This document shows positions 48,510-61,300 of a stretch of 64,000 bases of DNA, piece after piece. Position 1 is the first letter of the stretch. Each line of letters starts with the position of its first letter. A model generated the notes under the pieces. That model searched no databases, had not been told where the DNA came from, and worked only from the letters and a program-made list of their open reading frames with translations. Source of the stretch: Ulota crispa (lineage: Eukaryota; Streptophyta; Bryopsida; Orthotrichales; Orthotrichaceae); assembly GCA_963920765.1 (NCBI GenBank), contig OY987246.1, forward strand, positions 8,372,501 to 8,436,500, given 5' to 3'. Both the position numbers and the translations under genes were made by a program.

Positions 48510-49777
48510 GAAAGACCACAAAGTCTAGGTCTAGGGTGGTGGGACACTGGTTGCAGCGTAATAACTTACGTTCACCAGATTCCACAAGGAGGTACGGCAA
48601 ACCATATTCAAGAAGCTTTAAAAAAATAAAAATAGACCCCAGTGTGATATTATTTAATTTTAACCCACCAGTGACATTAGGATCTAGCCAGCAATCAGGT
48701 GGTACAGTACTACTACTCCTTTCTATTCAAGTGAAAATATTAAATAAAAATATTCCGTACGCTTTAATGCTTTGCCATGCAATCTCATTTGTTTAGAAAT
48801 TAGGATATAAAAATCAAATCACACAATAAATATATGTGTACAATTATGTTTTTTTGAGTTGACATTTAAAAAATAAAAGATTTTTTATGATTGGTTCAGT
48901 TGTACATCTCGATCTCGGAGGGGAATGGAAATGGGAAGTAAGCCATTCCACGTGGCTTCCTCAAATAGGGAAAGTGTGAGTTTTTTCTAAATGAGAAATG
49001 TGTCAAAAATGTATATATTTGGGCAAATGATGAGTGTTGCTATCTCAAGCGAATTTTTTGAGTAAGGTAGTGTTTTAGAATAATCTATTTTCAACTTGTG
49101 TTTGATGAATATTAACTCACAGTCCTTTTTTTTCTTGTAGACACAAATGGACAAAGTCTATTGCAAATTAAGTAAAATTCAAAAAGTCCCCAGCCAAAAC
49201 AAGATAGGGCTGTATAAAAGGTGTGTGAAAATTTGACTGCTAGTTGGTGCTAAGTAAATTCAATAAGTGTGCACAATCACCAATTCCTAACTTGTATTTG
49301 ATCCTTTTCGGAACACAATCATTTCAATTATTGTGCCCCACACAAATCATGTTAATTTGCACTAATCCGCTGAACATGTGAATTTGTGAATTGGTGAATT
49401 TGTGAGGCATACTAGTAAATTAATTCACAATAATTTAGATCAATTCAAGATACTATGAGCTACATTATTTATGTATTATCTCAAATATTGTGATTTTAAG
49501 TGACCAAAGTTTCAAGAAGATTTTGCAAGCACTTAGTTCAATTAGAGGATGTGTGAAGGATACATCATTTTAAAAGTCCAACCATCAAGCTGCTATTCAA
49601 AGGGTGGTGAAAGCTCATGACCAAAACCTTACTTGGAGAATAAGGGTAAGAGACATGCCACATTTCAGACAAACTAGTGTGAAAAGATATTGCACTATTC
49701 AAGATCTTGCATTAATTGAAAAGATATGTGTAGTAGAATGATAAATATTATTTTATTGTTAGAAACCGTCATTATTA
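48510..49777. other. No gene recognised
   Basis: No credible ORF or known repeat. Confidence 0.35.
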
Positions 49778-49786
49778 TTATTATTA

Positions 49787-50915
49787 GGGAAAATATCAAA
49801 ACTAGGCCTGACAATTGGCTGTATTTTGAAAGAGTCCTGACAATTCAAAAATATCCAAAATTGGCCTCATCCGGGTCTTGAGTTATTGTGGTTGTTTTCT
49901 TTCAATTCTAGAACCGGTTCATCAAGGAACTTTTTTGGTTATTTTCTCTAAATCATATTATAAATATCAAAAAATTAGATTTTCAATTGGCTTTTCAGCC
50001 AATGTTTACAAATTGCAAACGGTTTTTTCTCATTTCAACCGGCTAGCTTTGAACTAGCTGTTAATTCTTCCTCGACCGCCTCATCGTATATAAAAAGTAG
50101 GTCTTGCAACCAAGGTAACCAAAATTTTGTGTGTGTTTGTATATGGGAATTGATATGAGCACACCTGGGGTTTGATATATGCACACAATGAGAGGGGTAA
50201 ATTTTAGATCTTTACCATCAAAAGGCTAAATTTGAAAAGTTCAAATTTAGATTTGGATTTAGAGACCTTTATTGAGTCTAGAATCACAATGGAGGTTACA
50301 ATTGAACTATGCCCAATGGAAAAGCTTAGCTAGGGGGCAAATTATTACTTTTGCCCTTGTTTGTAAAAACAATTAAGCTTTTCCATTGGGCATAGTTCAA
50401 TTGTAACCCCCAATGTGATTCTAGACTCAATAAAGGTCTCTAAATCCAAATCTAAATTTGAACTTTTCAAATTTAGCCTTTTGATGGTAAAGATCTAAAA
50501 TTTACCCCTCTCATTGTGTGCATATATCAAACCCCAGGTGTGCTCATATCAATTCCCATATACAAACACACACAAAATTTTGGTTACCTTGGTTGCAAGA
50601 CCTACTTTTTATATATGATGAGGCGGTCGAGGAAGAATTAACAGCTAGTTCAAAGCTAGCCGGTTGAAATGAGAAAAAACCGTTTGCAATTTGTAAACAT
50701 TGGCTGAAAAGCCAGTTGAAAATCTAATTTTTTGATATTTATAATATGATTTAGAGAAAATAACCAAAAAAGTTCCTTGATGAACCGGTTCTAGAATTGA
50801 AAGAAAACAACCACAATAACTCAAGACCCGGATGAGGCCAATTTTGGATATTTTTGAATTGTCAGGACTCTTTCAAAATACAGCCAATTGTCAGGCCTAG
50901 TTTTGATATTTTCCC
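49787..50915. mobile_element. Large Mutator-like foldback, 1129 bp, near-identical arms
   Basis: Ends GGGAAAATATCAAAACTAGG and its inverse. TTATTATTA on both sides (49778 and 50916) gives a possible 9-bp duplication, but it sits in a simple repeat. Arms of about 535 bp mirror each other with only a few differences by eye; centre at 50351. Confidence 0.85.
50145..50557. mobile_element. Inner core of the large foldback, GGGAATTGATA family
   Basis: Starts GGGAATTGATATGAGCACAC; its arms relate to the nested foldback at 36661-37072. It is exactly centred in the larger element. Confidence 0.72.
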
Positions 50916-50985
50916 TTATTATTATCATACATAGAATATGCTCAAGGTTAGAGGCTCAAAATTTGCTTGAAAGGACAATGAAGTA

Positions 50986-51406
50986 AGGTAGACACACCCA
51001 TACCTGACCGTTTAAGGGTTTGGGGAACCTCAAGGTTTTGGAAAATTCCGGAAAAAAATCCGCAGGGTTAGCCCTTCAACAAGCTATGATGCAAAGCAAT
51101 TTTTGTAGAAAAAGATATTGTTGAGTATATTTATATTAAAGGGCAAAGTGTCAGCTCATAGGGTCCCTATTAGCAACTCTAAACTAACCTTGAAATTTCT
51201 TGGACGTGTTCCTATAATGGCAGTTGACAGTCCTAATCCCAACCCTCTCAAAGGAGCTCAACAATTGACACGTGGCAAAATTTGCTTGTGCAAGCAATAT
51301 GCAATGCTCCACTCTAGGGCTCCACTTTGGGTTCAAGAGTGGACGATAAACACCTCAAAAATAGAGTACTAAATTGGGAAGCAATTGGGAATGGGTGTGT
51401 CTACCT
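50986..51406. mobile_element. TA-flanked element, 421 bp (empty-site sister of 42669-43390)
   Basis: TA then AGGTAGACACACCCAT; right end ATGGGTGTGTCTACCT then TA. A clean 16-bp inverted pair. Confidence 0.85.
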
Positions 51407-51433
51407 TATATCCACATTTTCTTTGAGGTTTAA

Positions 51434-51675
51434 CCCCTAAAGGAGGATGTTGTTGTTTTGTATACAGACTCCCGTGTTGTATACGGACGGGGTATATGGA
51501 TAGCATGTGAATCCCATTGGAGTTGTAAATTTCAAGCCAAGTCAGAAACATAATACTGGTCAACTAGGAATTTTTAGGGAATTTTTGACATTTGTTGTAA
51601 AATTTTTTTTTCAAGTACTAAATGATTCTCTTACAAATAAATACAACACTTTTGGTAGGCAACATCCTTTAAAGG
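51434..51675. mobile_element. Short TTAA-type MITE, 242 bp
   Basis: TTAA at 51430 and 51676. Ends CCCCTAAAGGAGGATGTTG and, inwards from the right, CCTTTAAAGGATGTTGCC. Confidence 0.82.
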
Positions 51676-51679
51676 TTAA

Positions 51680-52416
51680 GTTGAATGATAGTCTACCTAC
51701 TTGAAATTGTGTAGGGTTCTTTCTTAGCTTCAATCTTTTAGAAAAACCTCTGATAATATTGCAACAACAAAAAAGAACTGCATCTTCATTCAAAAAAATG
51801 GAAATTCAGAAAAAAAAACATTCCTATTCAACCAGAAACATGTATTAACAAAATCACCTTTAAAAGCATGTGAAAATAGAAGGTATAAAAAAACTAAAAA
51901 ACTTGAATCTAGATAACTGATCACAAATCTTCTAAACTACTCCTCAAACTAAAATAAGCTCTTATTTCAAAACTGATATATAATTAAAATCGTCGAGCAA
52001 ATCTGTCAATCCAATGAAAAGTCTAAAATTTTCGAAGTTTCTTTTGTTTTTCTTCACGTCTACCAATGTTCAAATTTGGATTAATATGTTTCTAATTGTA
52101 GTAATTTTGTTTTTTTTAACACTATACAAATAACATACACGTAGCATTTGCATATATCAAAATTTCCCACAAATATTTATATAACATATATATTAATTTT
52201 CTAAAAAGGCATAATCACATGTCTAGGAATTTCACAAGGCAAAGAACAAAATGGATTACGGGTCATTGATAAGCAAAGTTTTATTTTAGTTTTACAGTGA
52301 CAAACCACGAGAAATTATACCATATCAGTAGGGAGAACTTACAAACCATAAAACGACTTAAAACACAATGAAACTTACAAGGCTAGGCCAAATATGGTAG
52401 GGTAGTTTTTTTATAT
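51680..52416. other. No gene recognised
   Basis: AT-rich, nothing supported. Confidence 0.35.
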
Positions 52417-52420
52417 TTAA

Positions 52421-53187
52421 CCCTTTAGGGCCAAGGGCGTCCCTAGCCCAGGGTCAGTGCGAGCATTGCAATCCTTAAAGTGGCTAAGTTATGGAAATTG
52501 CTACCAAAAAAATTATGTAGCTAAATTTTTATGAAACTTTATAATGTTAAATTTGTAAATTTTTACTTTTTAGTAGTGTTTTTAGTCACTTAAGGTAAAA
52601 GTGAAAATTATATTTGAAATCACTAAGTAGCATCTTTTTCCATGTTTTCTCGATAAGTACAAGGATCTTGTGAAGATCTATATGTATAGATGGAATACAA
52701 ACTACTAAATCTATTACTTGGTCAAATCTTGTAAGCATAGCCTAAATGACCAAAAAGATTATAACACATCCATGTCAAGTTGAGGGGGTCATAATTTTTG
52801 AAATCATATACAGTGTTGTGAGGTCAAATTTGTATCTTTTTAGAGCCCAAATGTGATTTTGAGAAATTGCAATGTGGTAGGTGACCTTCATACCAAGCAT
52901 ATGAAGAATGTTTAAGTTGAATATGAGTTTGGACAAGAATTTCAAGCATTGCAAAGTGAGGGGGTCTTTTTATAGGTTTTACTCATGATTCCTTAGCATG
53001 ACTCACTTCAATCCAAGCTTTTGGATTCAATATAAATCCAATAACAGCGTACACAGGCTTGCTTGATCAGAAATTCCCGTGCCCTCCAACTTTGTTCCCA
53101 TATCAATTGCAATCGCATCATTCTTCAAAAGTTATTTCAAAAAAATAGCTTCAAACAACCAAAATTGACACTCCTAGCCCTAAAGGG
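52421..53187. mobile_element. TTAA-type element, 767 bp, CCCTTTAGGG ends
   Basis: TTAA at 52417; left end CCCTTTAGGGCCAAGGG; right end, inwards, CCCTTTAGGGCTAGGAG. The right flank TTGT is a worn TTAA. Confidence 0.72.
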
Positions 53188-53191
53188 TTGT

Positions 53192-55517
53192 GCACCTACA
53201 GAAAACATTTACATCTTAGTAAGATTACTATTCATCATTTTCCTAAAAGGGCATTCATCTAGGTATATACATACTTTTATCTCTAATTAGCAAGAGCCCT
53301 TTCACAAAAGACTCACACATCACTATGTTTTTTTTTTTCATTTTCCATATAGTCTATATAAAGCCACCTGACATAAAAAACTATTAAGGCCTCTTAATGA
53401 AGCCAAAGTAAAGCCTATCCAAATTCAAAAAATTAGAGCTAGTTTCATCATGATAATATACCAATGAGTTACAAACAAGAGTTGTTCTTATAATGTCATA
53501 ATTATTGCTTGATCAATGTTTTGATCCCTATATGTATTGCATCTTTTTTTCATTCACAATAATAACATTATTTAAAAAAATTAACATCAAACACAATTTA
53601 AGTAAGGTATGTCAACTTTCACCACGTCATATGGGAAGATCTCAAGCAACTTAGATTACACCACAATTGTTTTGTTAATATCAAGGTGTGTTCTTGCTTC
53701 ATGTTGACAATGATGTCAATGTGAGTTTAAGACGAGATCCACCTTGTTTAAAGTAGTTATAAATGTTGCATTACTTTAGATTAGGAAATAAAGTTATATT
53801 TAAAAGTTTTACCCTTAATAGTCAAATGTGATAGTCAAGTCACCATTTGCAACTATATTGCAATTTGTTTAACATCAAGAAGGTTCAATCTTTGTTTTCA
53901 ACGGTTGGATTTCTAAAATAGACTTCAAAGATAGCAATAATAGATATTTGTAACACATTTGAGTGCTCCAAATACAAAATCATTCCAATCTCCACTTTTG
54001 GAATGGGATCTACCAAGAAAGGGAGGCATATTTGTTGCATGTAAGCCCTTGTCTAGTTTCATTAAAAACACAATTGTTCCAATAAAAATCAATTGTTTGA
54101 TCTACTCAATTATAATAGGGTAGAGCTAAACTCTCAACAATCTTACTTGTTGTCTTTCTTCATTCATTTTTCTATGGAACTTCAAAGCATGTATTTATGG
54201 CCTCAACTATCTAATCTAAGGGCTTGTACACAAGAGAAAACTCCCCTTACTAAACGCTAGAAGTTATTTTTGAGGCCTCATTTACACAAGTTTGTAATTT
54301 TGCACTTGGTACAATGCACTTTGTGTTGATATTGTTTTGTATAATAAATGCGATTCTTACAAAGTACTTGAAGGATTAAGAAATTTTAATCATTTTTACA
54401 TCTAATACCATAACTACATTTGTGACTATATTTTCCCAATTAAAAATACAGTTAAAATTGTCAAACTTTAGCCTTCTCAATAGTGTAGGGACCGAGTGTA
54501 TGATTGTAAGCCCAAGTGCAAAATATCAAATTTAGTGTTAAAATAATTTTATTGTTGGACCAATCTCAAATTTTGATGGATATGATTACCACTTAGTATC
54601 TTGCACATATGAGTTTATAGGGGGGACAACTAGGCTCTTTTTACAAACAAGGATAAAAGTAACAATATGCCCCCATTTTGTAGCTAGTCATTTTTATTTC
54701 CTTATGATGATTGAGAACGTTGTGTAGGGATATTTTTGAGCTTCACTATTCAATACTGTAGTGTGACTTGCCTTTTGTTTTTGCAATGATGAAATAACTA
54801 AATTTTTCACCCAAAGTGGTTTGTTTGCACTTAAATGGATTAAAGATGATTTTGATTTTGTAACCATATAATTACTTCACCAATTGTCATGTACACTATA
54901 TGGACAATAGATTTATTTAAAACATTTAATATTTGTGAACTTGAGTATGCAAAGGGTGTGATTTATTTGTTGAGCTAACTCTTGCCATTTGAGCAAGTGC
55001 CAAAGAGTTGCAATATATTCTTCTAATTTCTTTAACATACTATTATAATCATGTTGACCACTATTTAAAAACATTTCCAACACATGTCCTTAATTAACAA
55101 GATTTTTGTCATAGCTCTTGCTCATTTTTCATAGACTTCACTTTTCATTTCCTGATCTTTTGTAGAAATTTGATTTTGAAATTTATTAATTAATAAAAAA
55201 CAAAACCCATGTCACACTATGGTAGTTGACATTTCCATTTTTAATAGATTTTCCCAACCCTACACTTAAACCTTGTATTCATATTAAAATAATGTATTAT
55301 TGGTACACAAACATGCCCTTTATGGAAGCCGGATGTATGTTAGAGGGTGCTTCTATACAAGGGAGACACTTTTTATCCTGACAACTTACCCCAAACTTTC
55401 TTTTTTTGGAAAGGGACGCAAAGGGAGCAAAATCCTCTTGCTAAGTAGTGTATAGATAGATATTAAAAAATTCTCTAATTATTTCTTGTAGTTTCAAAAA
55501 GGTATTAGTTTTTTTTT
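53192..55517. other. Long AT-rich stretch without recognised features
   Basis: Only chance ORFs. No repeat shared with the rest of the window was noticed. Confidence 0.4.
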
Positions 55518-56699
55518 GGGAAATTTGATGTATATCCTTGAAACTTGCAATGTTTGAATAGATATTCCTGATTTTTCAGAAATTGCACAAATACCCTTGA
55601 CATGGTTATTTTTCTTTGTCAAAATCATTGTTTTTACATCTTGTAATGAATGCCTTAATGTTTGAAGTATAGGAACACACAAAAATGGAACAAAATAATT
55701 AAAAAAATACTTACAAAACTATCTTAAGATGCTCCTTTGAGATGTCAAGGGTATTTATGCAATTTCTGAAAAATCAATGGTATCTTAATCTTTAAAGGTC
55801 TGCGCATCCACTTTTGGGATGCGCCTTGGTCAACCCTGATTGTAACTTTCAAAATATTGATTTTTGGTACATGGTTCAAACTACTAAAATGAAGCTTGAC
55901 AAGTTTTCTTTCTATTCCATCTGATTTTTTTGAAAAATTTCAAAAATTGAAAAAGTTATTTCCATTGAAAGCTCCAAGTGTTAAAATCCAAATAACACAA
56001 TATGGTGTGTTTTTTCATTCATATTTTCTACTCTTTAAATGAATTTTAAATTTAAACTACAAAACTGTATTTCTCATTACACCATTCAGTTACAGTAGAA
56101 ATTATAGATTTTCAAAATACATATTCTAATTGATATGATTTTATTTCCACATTTAGCTTCAAAAAATCACAATAATTTGAAATTTTCATCAAATTTATCT
56201 AATTTTTATCTAATTTTTATATCGTAAATAGAAATTAAATTTTTCTTCTAGTAAAAAATATCAAAATTTTATAAATGAATCAAATATAAAGATAAACTTA
56301 GTTTGAAAGTCAAAATTAACTTTAAATTCTTTGTTGTGGGCGTTTTGGGTGTAAAAAATAATATAACCAATTGAAATTTTTTCACACTTGTCTTTAATGC
56401 TCCTTGTACCTCTTGAAAAAAGTTCAAGTAATTTGGATTTTTTTTGCTATTTTAACTTATTTATGTTCATTTTTTGAAAAAAATGATAACAATTACAAAT
56501 TTTCATGAAACAAATTGAAATTTCTTGTAGTGATATGTCATTCATAGTTTCAAGCAGTAAAAATACAGAATTGTTGTTTGAACACACTTTAAAAGACAAA
56601 ATTAAACTTAGACATGAGGTTTGACCATGTCAAAATGGATCTAGTCCTTTAAGGGTTAACAGATATTGCAAATTTCAGGGGTATCCACCAAACTTTCAC
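55518..56699. mobile_element. Foldback split by a TTAA element in its right arm
   Basis: The left arm (GGGAAATTTGATGTATATCC, then ttgcaatgtttgaatagat, ttcagaaattgca) is mirrored by tgcaatttctgaaaaatca at 55755 and, beyond the insert, by cagatattgcaaatttcagg at 56660. T-runs flank both sides. Confidence 0.68.
55789..56655. mobile_element. TTAA-type element, 867 bp, inserted in a foldback arm
   Basis: TTAA at 55785 and 56656. Ends TCTTTAAAGGTCTGCG and CTAGTCCTTTAAGGG. The opposite arm of the host foldback provides the uninterrupted sequence. Confidence 0.8.
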
Positions 56700-57310
56700 T
56701 TTTTTTATTCGCATTTTGACATGCTAACAGTACACTAACTACTAGCTCTGTATTGACATCCCCTCATTGCAAACCGGGTATTTCGATCCATATGTGAATC
56801 CAGAATTCCCAAATTCAACCTCCCAGTGGCAAATTTCCAAACTCCTACATTTTCTGCCACGTGGAAAAATCTGAGCTTTTCTTCCATGAATGTACAAACT
56901 CGTGTGTGCAGTTATACCAAGCCCTGGATTACAGTATCAGAGCATTTCTTGCCACCCGTCAAATGAGCCCTTTGTGTTTTACTTGTAATGGCTTTTGCAA
57001 TTCGAGTTTCCAACTACACTGTACTCGTCAATGTGTACGAGTGGGGCTATTCAGGTTTAGCCACTTTCACATCAAATTCGAGCTTTCTCCAAGCCTCCTT
57101 CATGGTCCTTGTCAAGCACTATTCACGCTACGACGTCACCTTGTAACCAAATGTACCAGTGCAATTTGTTATAATGCAAGTGCAGGCCCTCAAACCTTCC
57201 GGGCTGAAGGAGAACTTCACGCCTATTGCGCTACCTACTGCTTCCGTCTCCCTCCAAACCTAATTTTGACTAGGGGTTTCATTTGGCGAGTGGCAGGAGA
57301 TGCTCTTATA
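56700..57310. other. Unclassified stretch with a 150-codon open frame
   Basis: The plus frame 56861-57313 is Cys-rich and open but has no domain and no gene-like codon pattern that I can see. It ends at the junction with the TA element. Probably chance; a decayed gene fragment is possible. Confidence 0.3.
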
Positions 57311-57312
57311 TA

Positions 57313-57636
57313 AGGTAAGAGACTTGTAAACCGACCATCTAAGAGCTGAAACTGAATTTGGGGAGGTGGAACTTCTTGATATATTTTTCAGTAAATTTTC
57401 CTTGAAAGACAAGAGGAATTGACATCTAACTCAAGTTATTTTGTATTTTTCAAAACAATGTGGAATTAGTTATGAAATTTTAAAGTGGAAAGATCATAGG
57501 GCTCTAAAATGGTGCACCTCCTCAAATGTACATCCAATTCACATTATGGAAAAGCTATGAATAAGCCATGTACTGACGGGATCATTTGGGGAGGTGAGCA
57601 GAATTAGTGCCGTAAAGCAATTCGAGCCTCTTACCT
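57313..57636. mobile_element. TA-flanked element, 324 bp, about 0.74 kb upstream of the bHLH start codon
   Basis: TA then AGGTAAGAGACTTG; right end GAGCCTCTTACCT then TA. Inner ctaaaatggtgcacctcctc matches 10569-10895. Its left junction creates a TATATAAGG string. Confidence 0.72.
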
Positions 57637-57639
57637 TAT

Positions 57640-58375
57640 TGTAAACCGGCTTGGAAATATCACGAGTGGAACATGCTTTTTATTTTATTTCTGATCTTTT
57701 TGAGGGAGGGCGATGCTGACTATACTTCAGAAGTGAGTTATTTCTATTGCAAGGAGCACCAATCTATTTGTTTAATGAAAACTCTAAATTGGCAACTTAG
57801 CTGGCTCTTTGGGCTTACAAGAGACACCGACCAGCACAAGACGGCGCGCGCACGCCCGCCCACTGCCCGTCCACGACTGGTCTATTCTACGGTAACATCG
57901 TAGCCGTATACGCCACAACAACTTCATCCATACACATGCACACCATTCATCCACCAGATATTTCTGATCCAACCATGTATTCATCCAACAGCGCACCGTA
58001 ATCCATACGAGGTACCCGACCACGCTACATACGACTCTGAAAAGACCACCGTAGTCGTCTCCCTTACTTTAATTGCTTTTGCTGCTGCAAAACAACCTTG
58101 GCTTTAGCTTTGGACTTTGCTTTTGCCTTGCTTTGTTTCCGTGCAAGTCTACGATCACTGACCGCAATCCCCGCCCTTTTCTCTGCCAAGAAGCAGCATC
58201 TCGGGCCCCGTCTTGATTCGGCACTGTGCTTCTTTCCGGGAGTCTATTGAGTGGAGAATGGTTCTGTGTTGCGTCGCTTCTGTTTAGGGGTTTGTTTGTG
58301 TTGCGGAGGAGCGTGAGGTTGTTTTGTTTGTGGACGTTTGTGGACGATTGTGGAGTTTGTGAGGCGTTTTAAGCG
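57640..58375 (+). promoter_or_regulatory. Upstream region and probable 5' leader of the bHLH gene
   Basis: This stretch separates the TA-flanked element ending at 57636 from the bHLH start codon. GC content rises sharply from about 57840 and stays high through exon 1, unlike all flanking DNA, as expected for an unmethylated promoter-leader island. From about 58060 it is rich in CT tracts, typical of plant 5' leaders. I see no convincing TATA box close to the start codon, so the transcription start is not placed. Confidence 0.5.
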
Positions 58376-61300
58376 ATGGCGCAGCCGCCGAGTACGTCGA
58401 TGATGATGGCGATGCAGCAGCAGCAACAGGTGCACCATCACGGGGGGATGGGGTTTCACCACCATGGAATGGGGGGAGGAGGAGGAGGAGCGGGGGGTGG
58501 GAGTCCTGGGATGGACGATTACTTGGACATGTTTGCGATGCAGGGAGGGGGGATGTTTGACATGGCCGGGAACGGGAGAAGCCAGCAGTGGGATTACAAC
58601 GTGAGTTCCGGGGCGGGGAAGGCGTTCGGGATGCCGTCGATAGGAAAGAAGGGGAATGAGGGAGTGGATTATGGTTTGTCGGAGGTGCAGATCCGCCAAC
58701 AGAGTGTGGGAGGGAGGGGTGGGGAAGGCGTGCCGGTCGTGAGAGAGGCTCTTAATGGCGCGGCCGTGCACGGAGATTCGCTGACGCGGTCACTGTCGCT
58801 CGGAAGTAGTGCGAGTGAAGATTCTGGTCCTCAGCAAGGGAAAGGCGGGGACCAGCTGATGGCGTCCGTTGTGACTCCCTTGCAGCAACAATCATACGGT
58901 GGTGTTGGTGTTGGTGGTGGTGGTGGTAATGGCGTGCCTTCACTTCCCTCGAGCTTTGCCCAAGCCAAGGCAGAGAGCGTGATGCTGGTGGGAGAGATGG
59001 ACTCGCACAATGCGCAGTCTCTTGGAAAGCGGTTCCGGGAAGACGACGACAGTCACCCCAGGACCACTGTACGCTCTCAAATATCCCTTGCTGAAGCCCG
59101 CATTGTGTTCATCGTATCTTTACTTACTTCTTGTTGCAGTGAATTTTGACTCACAGCTCAAGTGTCTAACTCGGTGAAAGGTTTTCGCAGGAGATGCTTT
59201 TCTAACCTTTACAGTGAACCTTTGTTTTACCAAAATTTGAACGGGCTTCGTGTCGATGTTTATGCCCGTGCTTCGCTTCAAATTTGAATAGGGAAGGTCA
59301 TAGTTAACGATCGTGCCAATTAGTGATACTCTTAGTTAACTTTTTGAGCCATTCTTGGAATGTACGATCGTTGGTGCACATGTTTTGGATTTGAATCTGT
59401 AGAAACAGACGATCACTGCACATGTCTAACGCTCCATTTACTGTAGCAGCTCATGTTATGGCAATGCACGAGTGGAACGAAGTTCGATTAGGTTTGTGTT
59501 CAAGATAGAACTGTCATATCACATGAAATAATACCTAGGCTTCCATTTCCATTTCAAAGCCCTGGTAGTCATCTTGATATCCAGCAGTCGCCACTTTTTT
59601 CTACCAGTACGGTGTTCAAGAGTTGTTGAGGTAGTTTACTTTTCTTTATAGAAAGCTGTACCACGACATTGACCTCGGCATTAATGTCACCATCTGGTAC
59701 AGTACCTGCACGCATGCAGTTCTTAGCCCTGTTTGGTTCTTGTGGTACAATGAAAGATCCCAGCTAGTACCAACGTTGCTAGCGGTACCGTTGACTACAC
59801 AGATATAAACACTTTTTTTTAATCCTCTGCTGTGCCTCCTATCTTTATATTAAGTTTCAGATCGGTGCAGTATAGTGTTGTATATTGGCTCATTCGATTT
59901 GCTTGTATGGTTGCCTGGACCTCTGAGCCATGGGGACGCTTGACAATGCCGGATCTTGGTGGGTATGTATCTGGTAGCTTAGTTTCATTTAGTGTGATAT
60001 ATCTTTTTCCAAATATTTGTGCATTGACGAACGTTTCCTTGCTCTGCAGGGTGTTATGTCAAATGGGAGTGTGCAAGGATCTGGATATGCCAACTCTGGG
60101 GGGGTTCCGTCTGGACAGTCTCTCCCAGGCTTGGGGCCTAGACCGCGTGTGCGAGCACGTCGTGGTCAAGCAACTGATCCTCACAGCATTGCTGAACGGG
60201 TATGTGAAAAGTTCCGGTTTGATCGTCTTTCTCAATTGTCAGTAGAGATCTATGTGTGGGCTCATGTAGGAATAATGTTGTTGAGCCTGCAACTGTGTGA
60301 ATTTGGTGATGTATTGTTGGTGTTGTACAACTAAATGAACTATGGTTGCCAAATGTTGCATCTGCCCTCAGTAGGCTTTTTGAAGAACAATCGATTGTGC
60401 TGTGTATCTTTTTACCGAGTTAGTCTTCCGTATGAAGCTTTTAGTTCATTGGACACCATAAATGAAGTTGGGGCTTCCATAACCTTGATATGCACTAATT
60501 TTTATCGATAGAATAGGGGAATTTTGTAAGTGGTGTTTTCTTTCTGATTACCTTCCTGTTGTTACTTTATGTTCTGTGTCTTGTGGTGTTGGCTGGCATT
60601 GATCGATGCTAATATTCTCTTCTCTTGGTGTGGATTATAGCTTCGTCGAGAGCGAATTGCAGAGCGCATGAAAGCCTTGCAAGAACTCGTCCCCAATTCT
60701 AACAAGGTAAGCGATCTGATTCTCTGTACCGGACTGAGTTATGTATACTATTTGTTTTGTTCTTGTGTAGATAAAGCAATTATGATCCAATCCAGTGTAT
60801 GGCACAAGTTAGGTTTGAAGTTTCAGTTTCTCTACCTATTTATGAAGTATCATTGTTGAGGCGGCTTTTCTTGAGGAGAGGTTCATTAGAAGATCCAATT
60901 ATGTTTCTCTGTTGATTGTTAATACAGACCGATAAAGCGTCAATGTTGGACGAAATTATCGACTATGTCAAGTTTTTGCAACTCCAAGTGAAGGTGAGTA
61001 TTGCAAGGCTTAGTCAGTGTCTGCACTCTAATGGTATTACCGATGACTTGATGGCATACATGCTTATCCCGCTGGTATGGGTGAATGTGTTTAAGTCAGT
61101 TTCAGAAATTCCCTGCCATCAAATTATGCTCTTCAAGATTATTTACTTCGTAGAACTCCATTGATCTCAACCCGGTGGTTTTTGCAGGTCTTAAGCATGA
61201 GTCGGTTGGGAGGTGCTGGAGCACTTCCTTCACTTGTTAACGATCTGCCTACAGAGGTAGTTACTTTGCTATGATAACCTTACATCATTCTGTAGTATCG

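Noticed and set aside
56861..57313. 150-codon Cys-rich plus-strand frame
   Set aside because: No domain, no coding-like conservation visible, ends at a transposon junction.
58244..58771. 175-codon minus-strand frame opposite exon 1 of the bHLH gene
   Set aside because: His/Pro-rich translation is the shadow of a GC-rich, Gly/Gln/His-coding exon; no domain.
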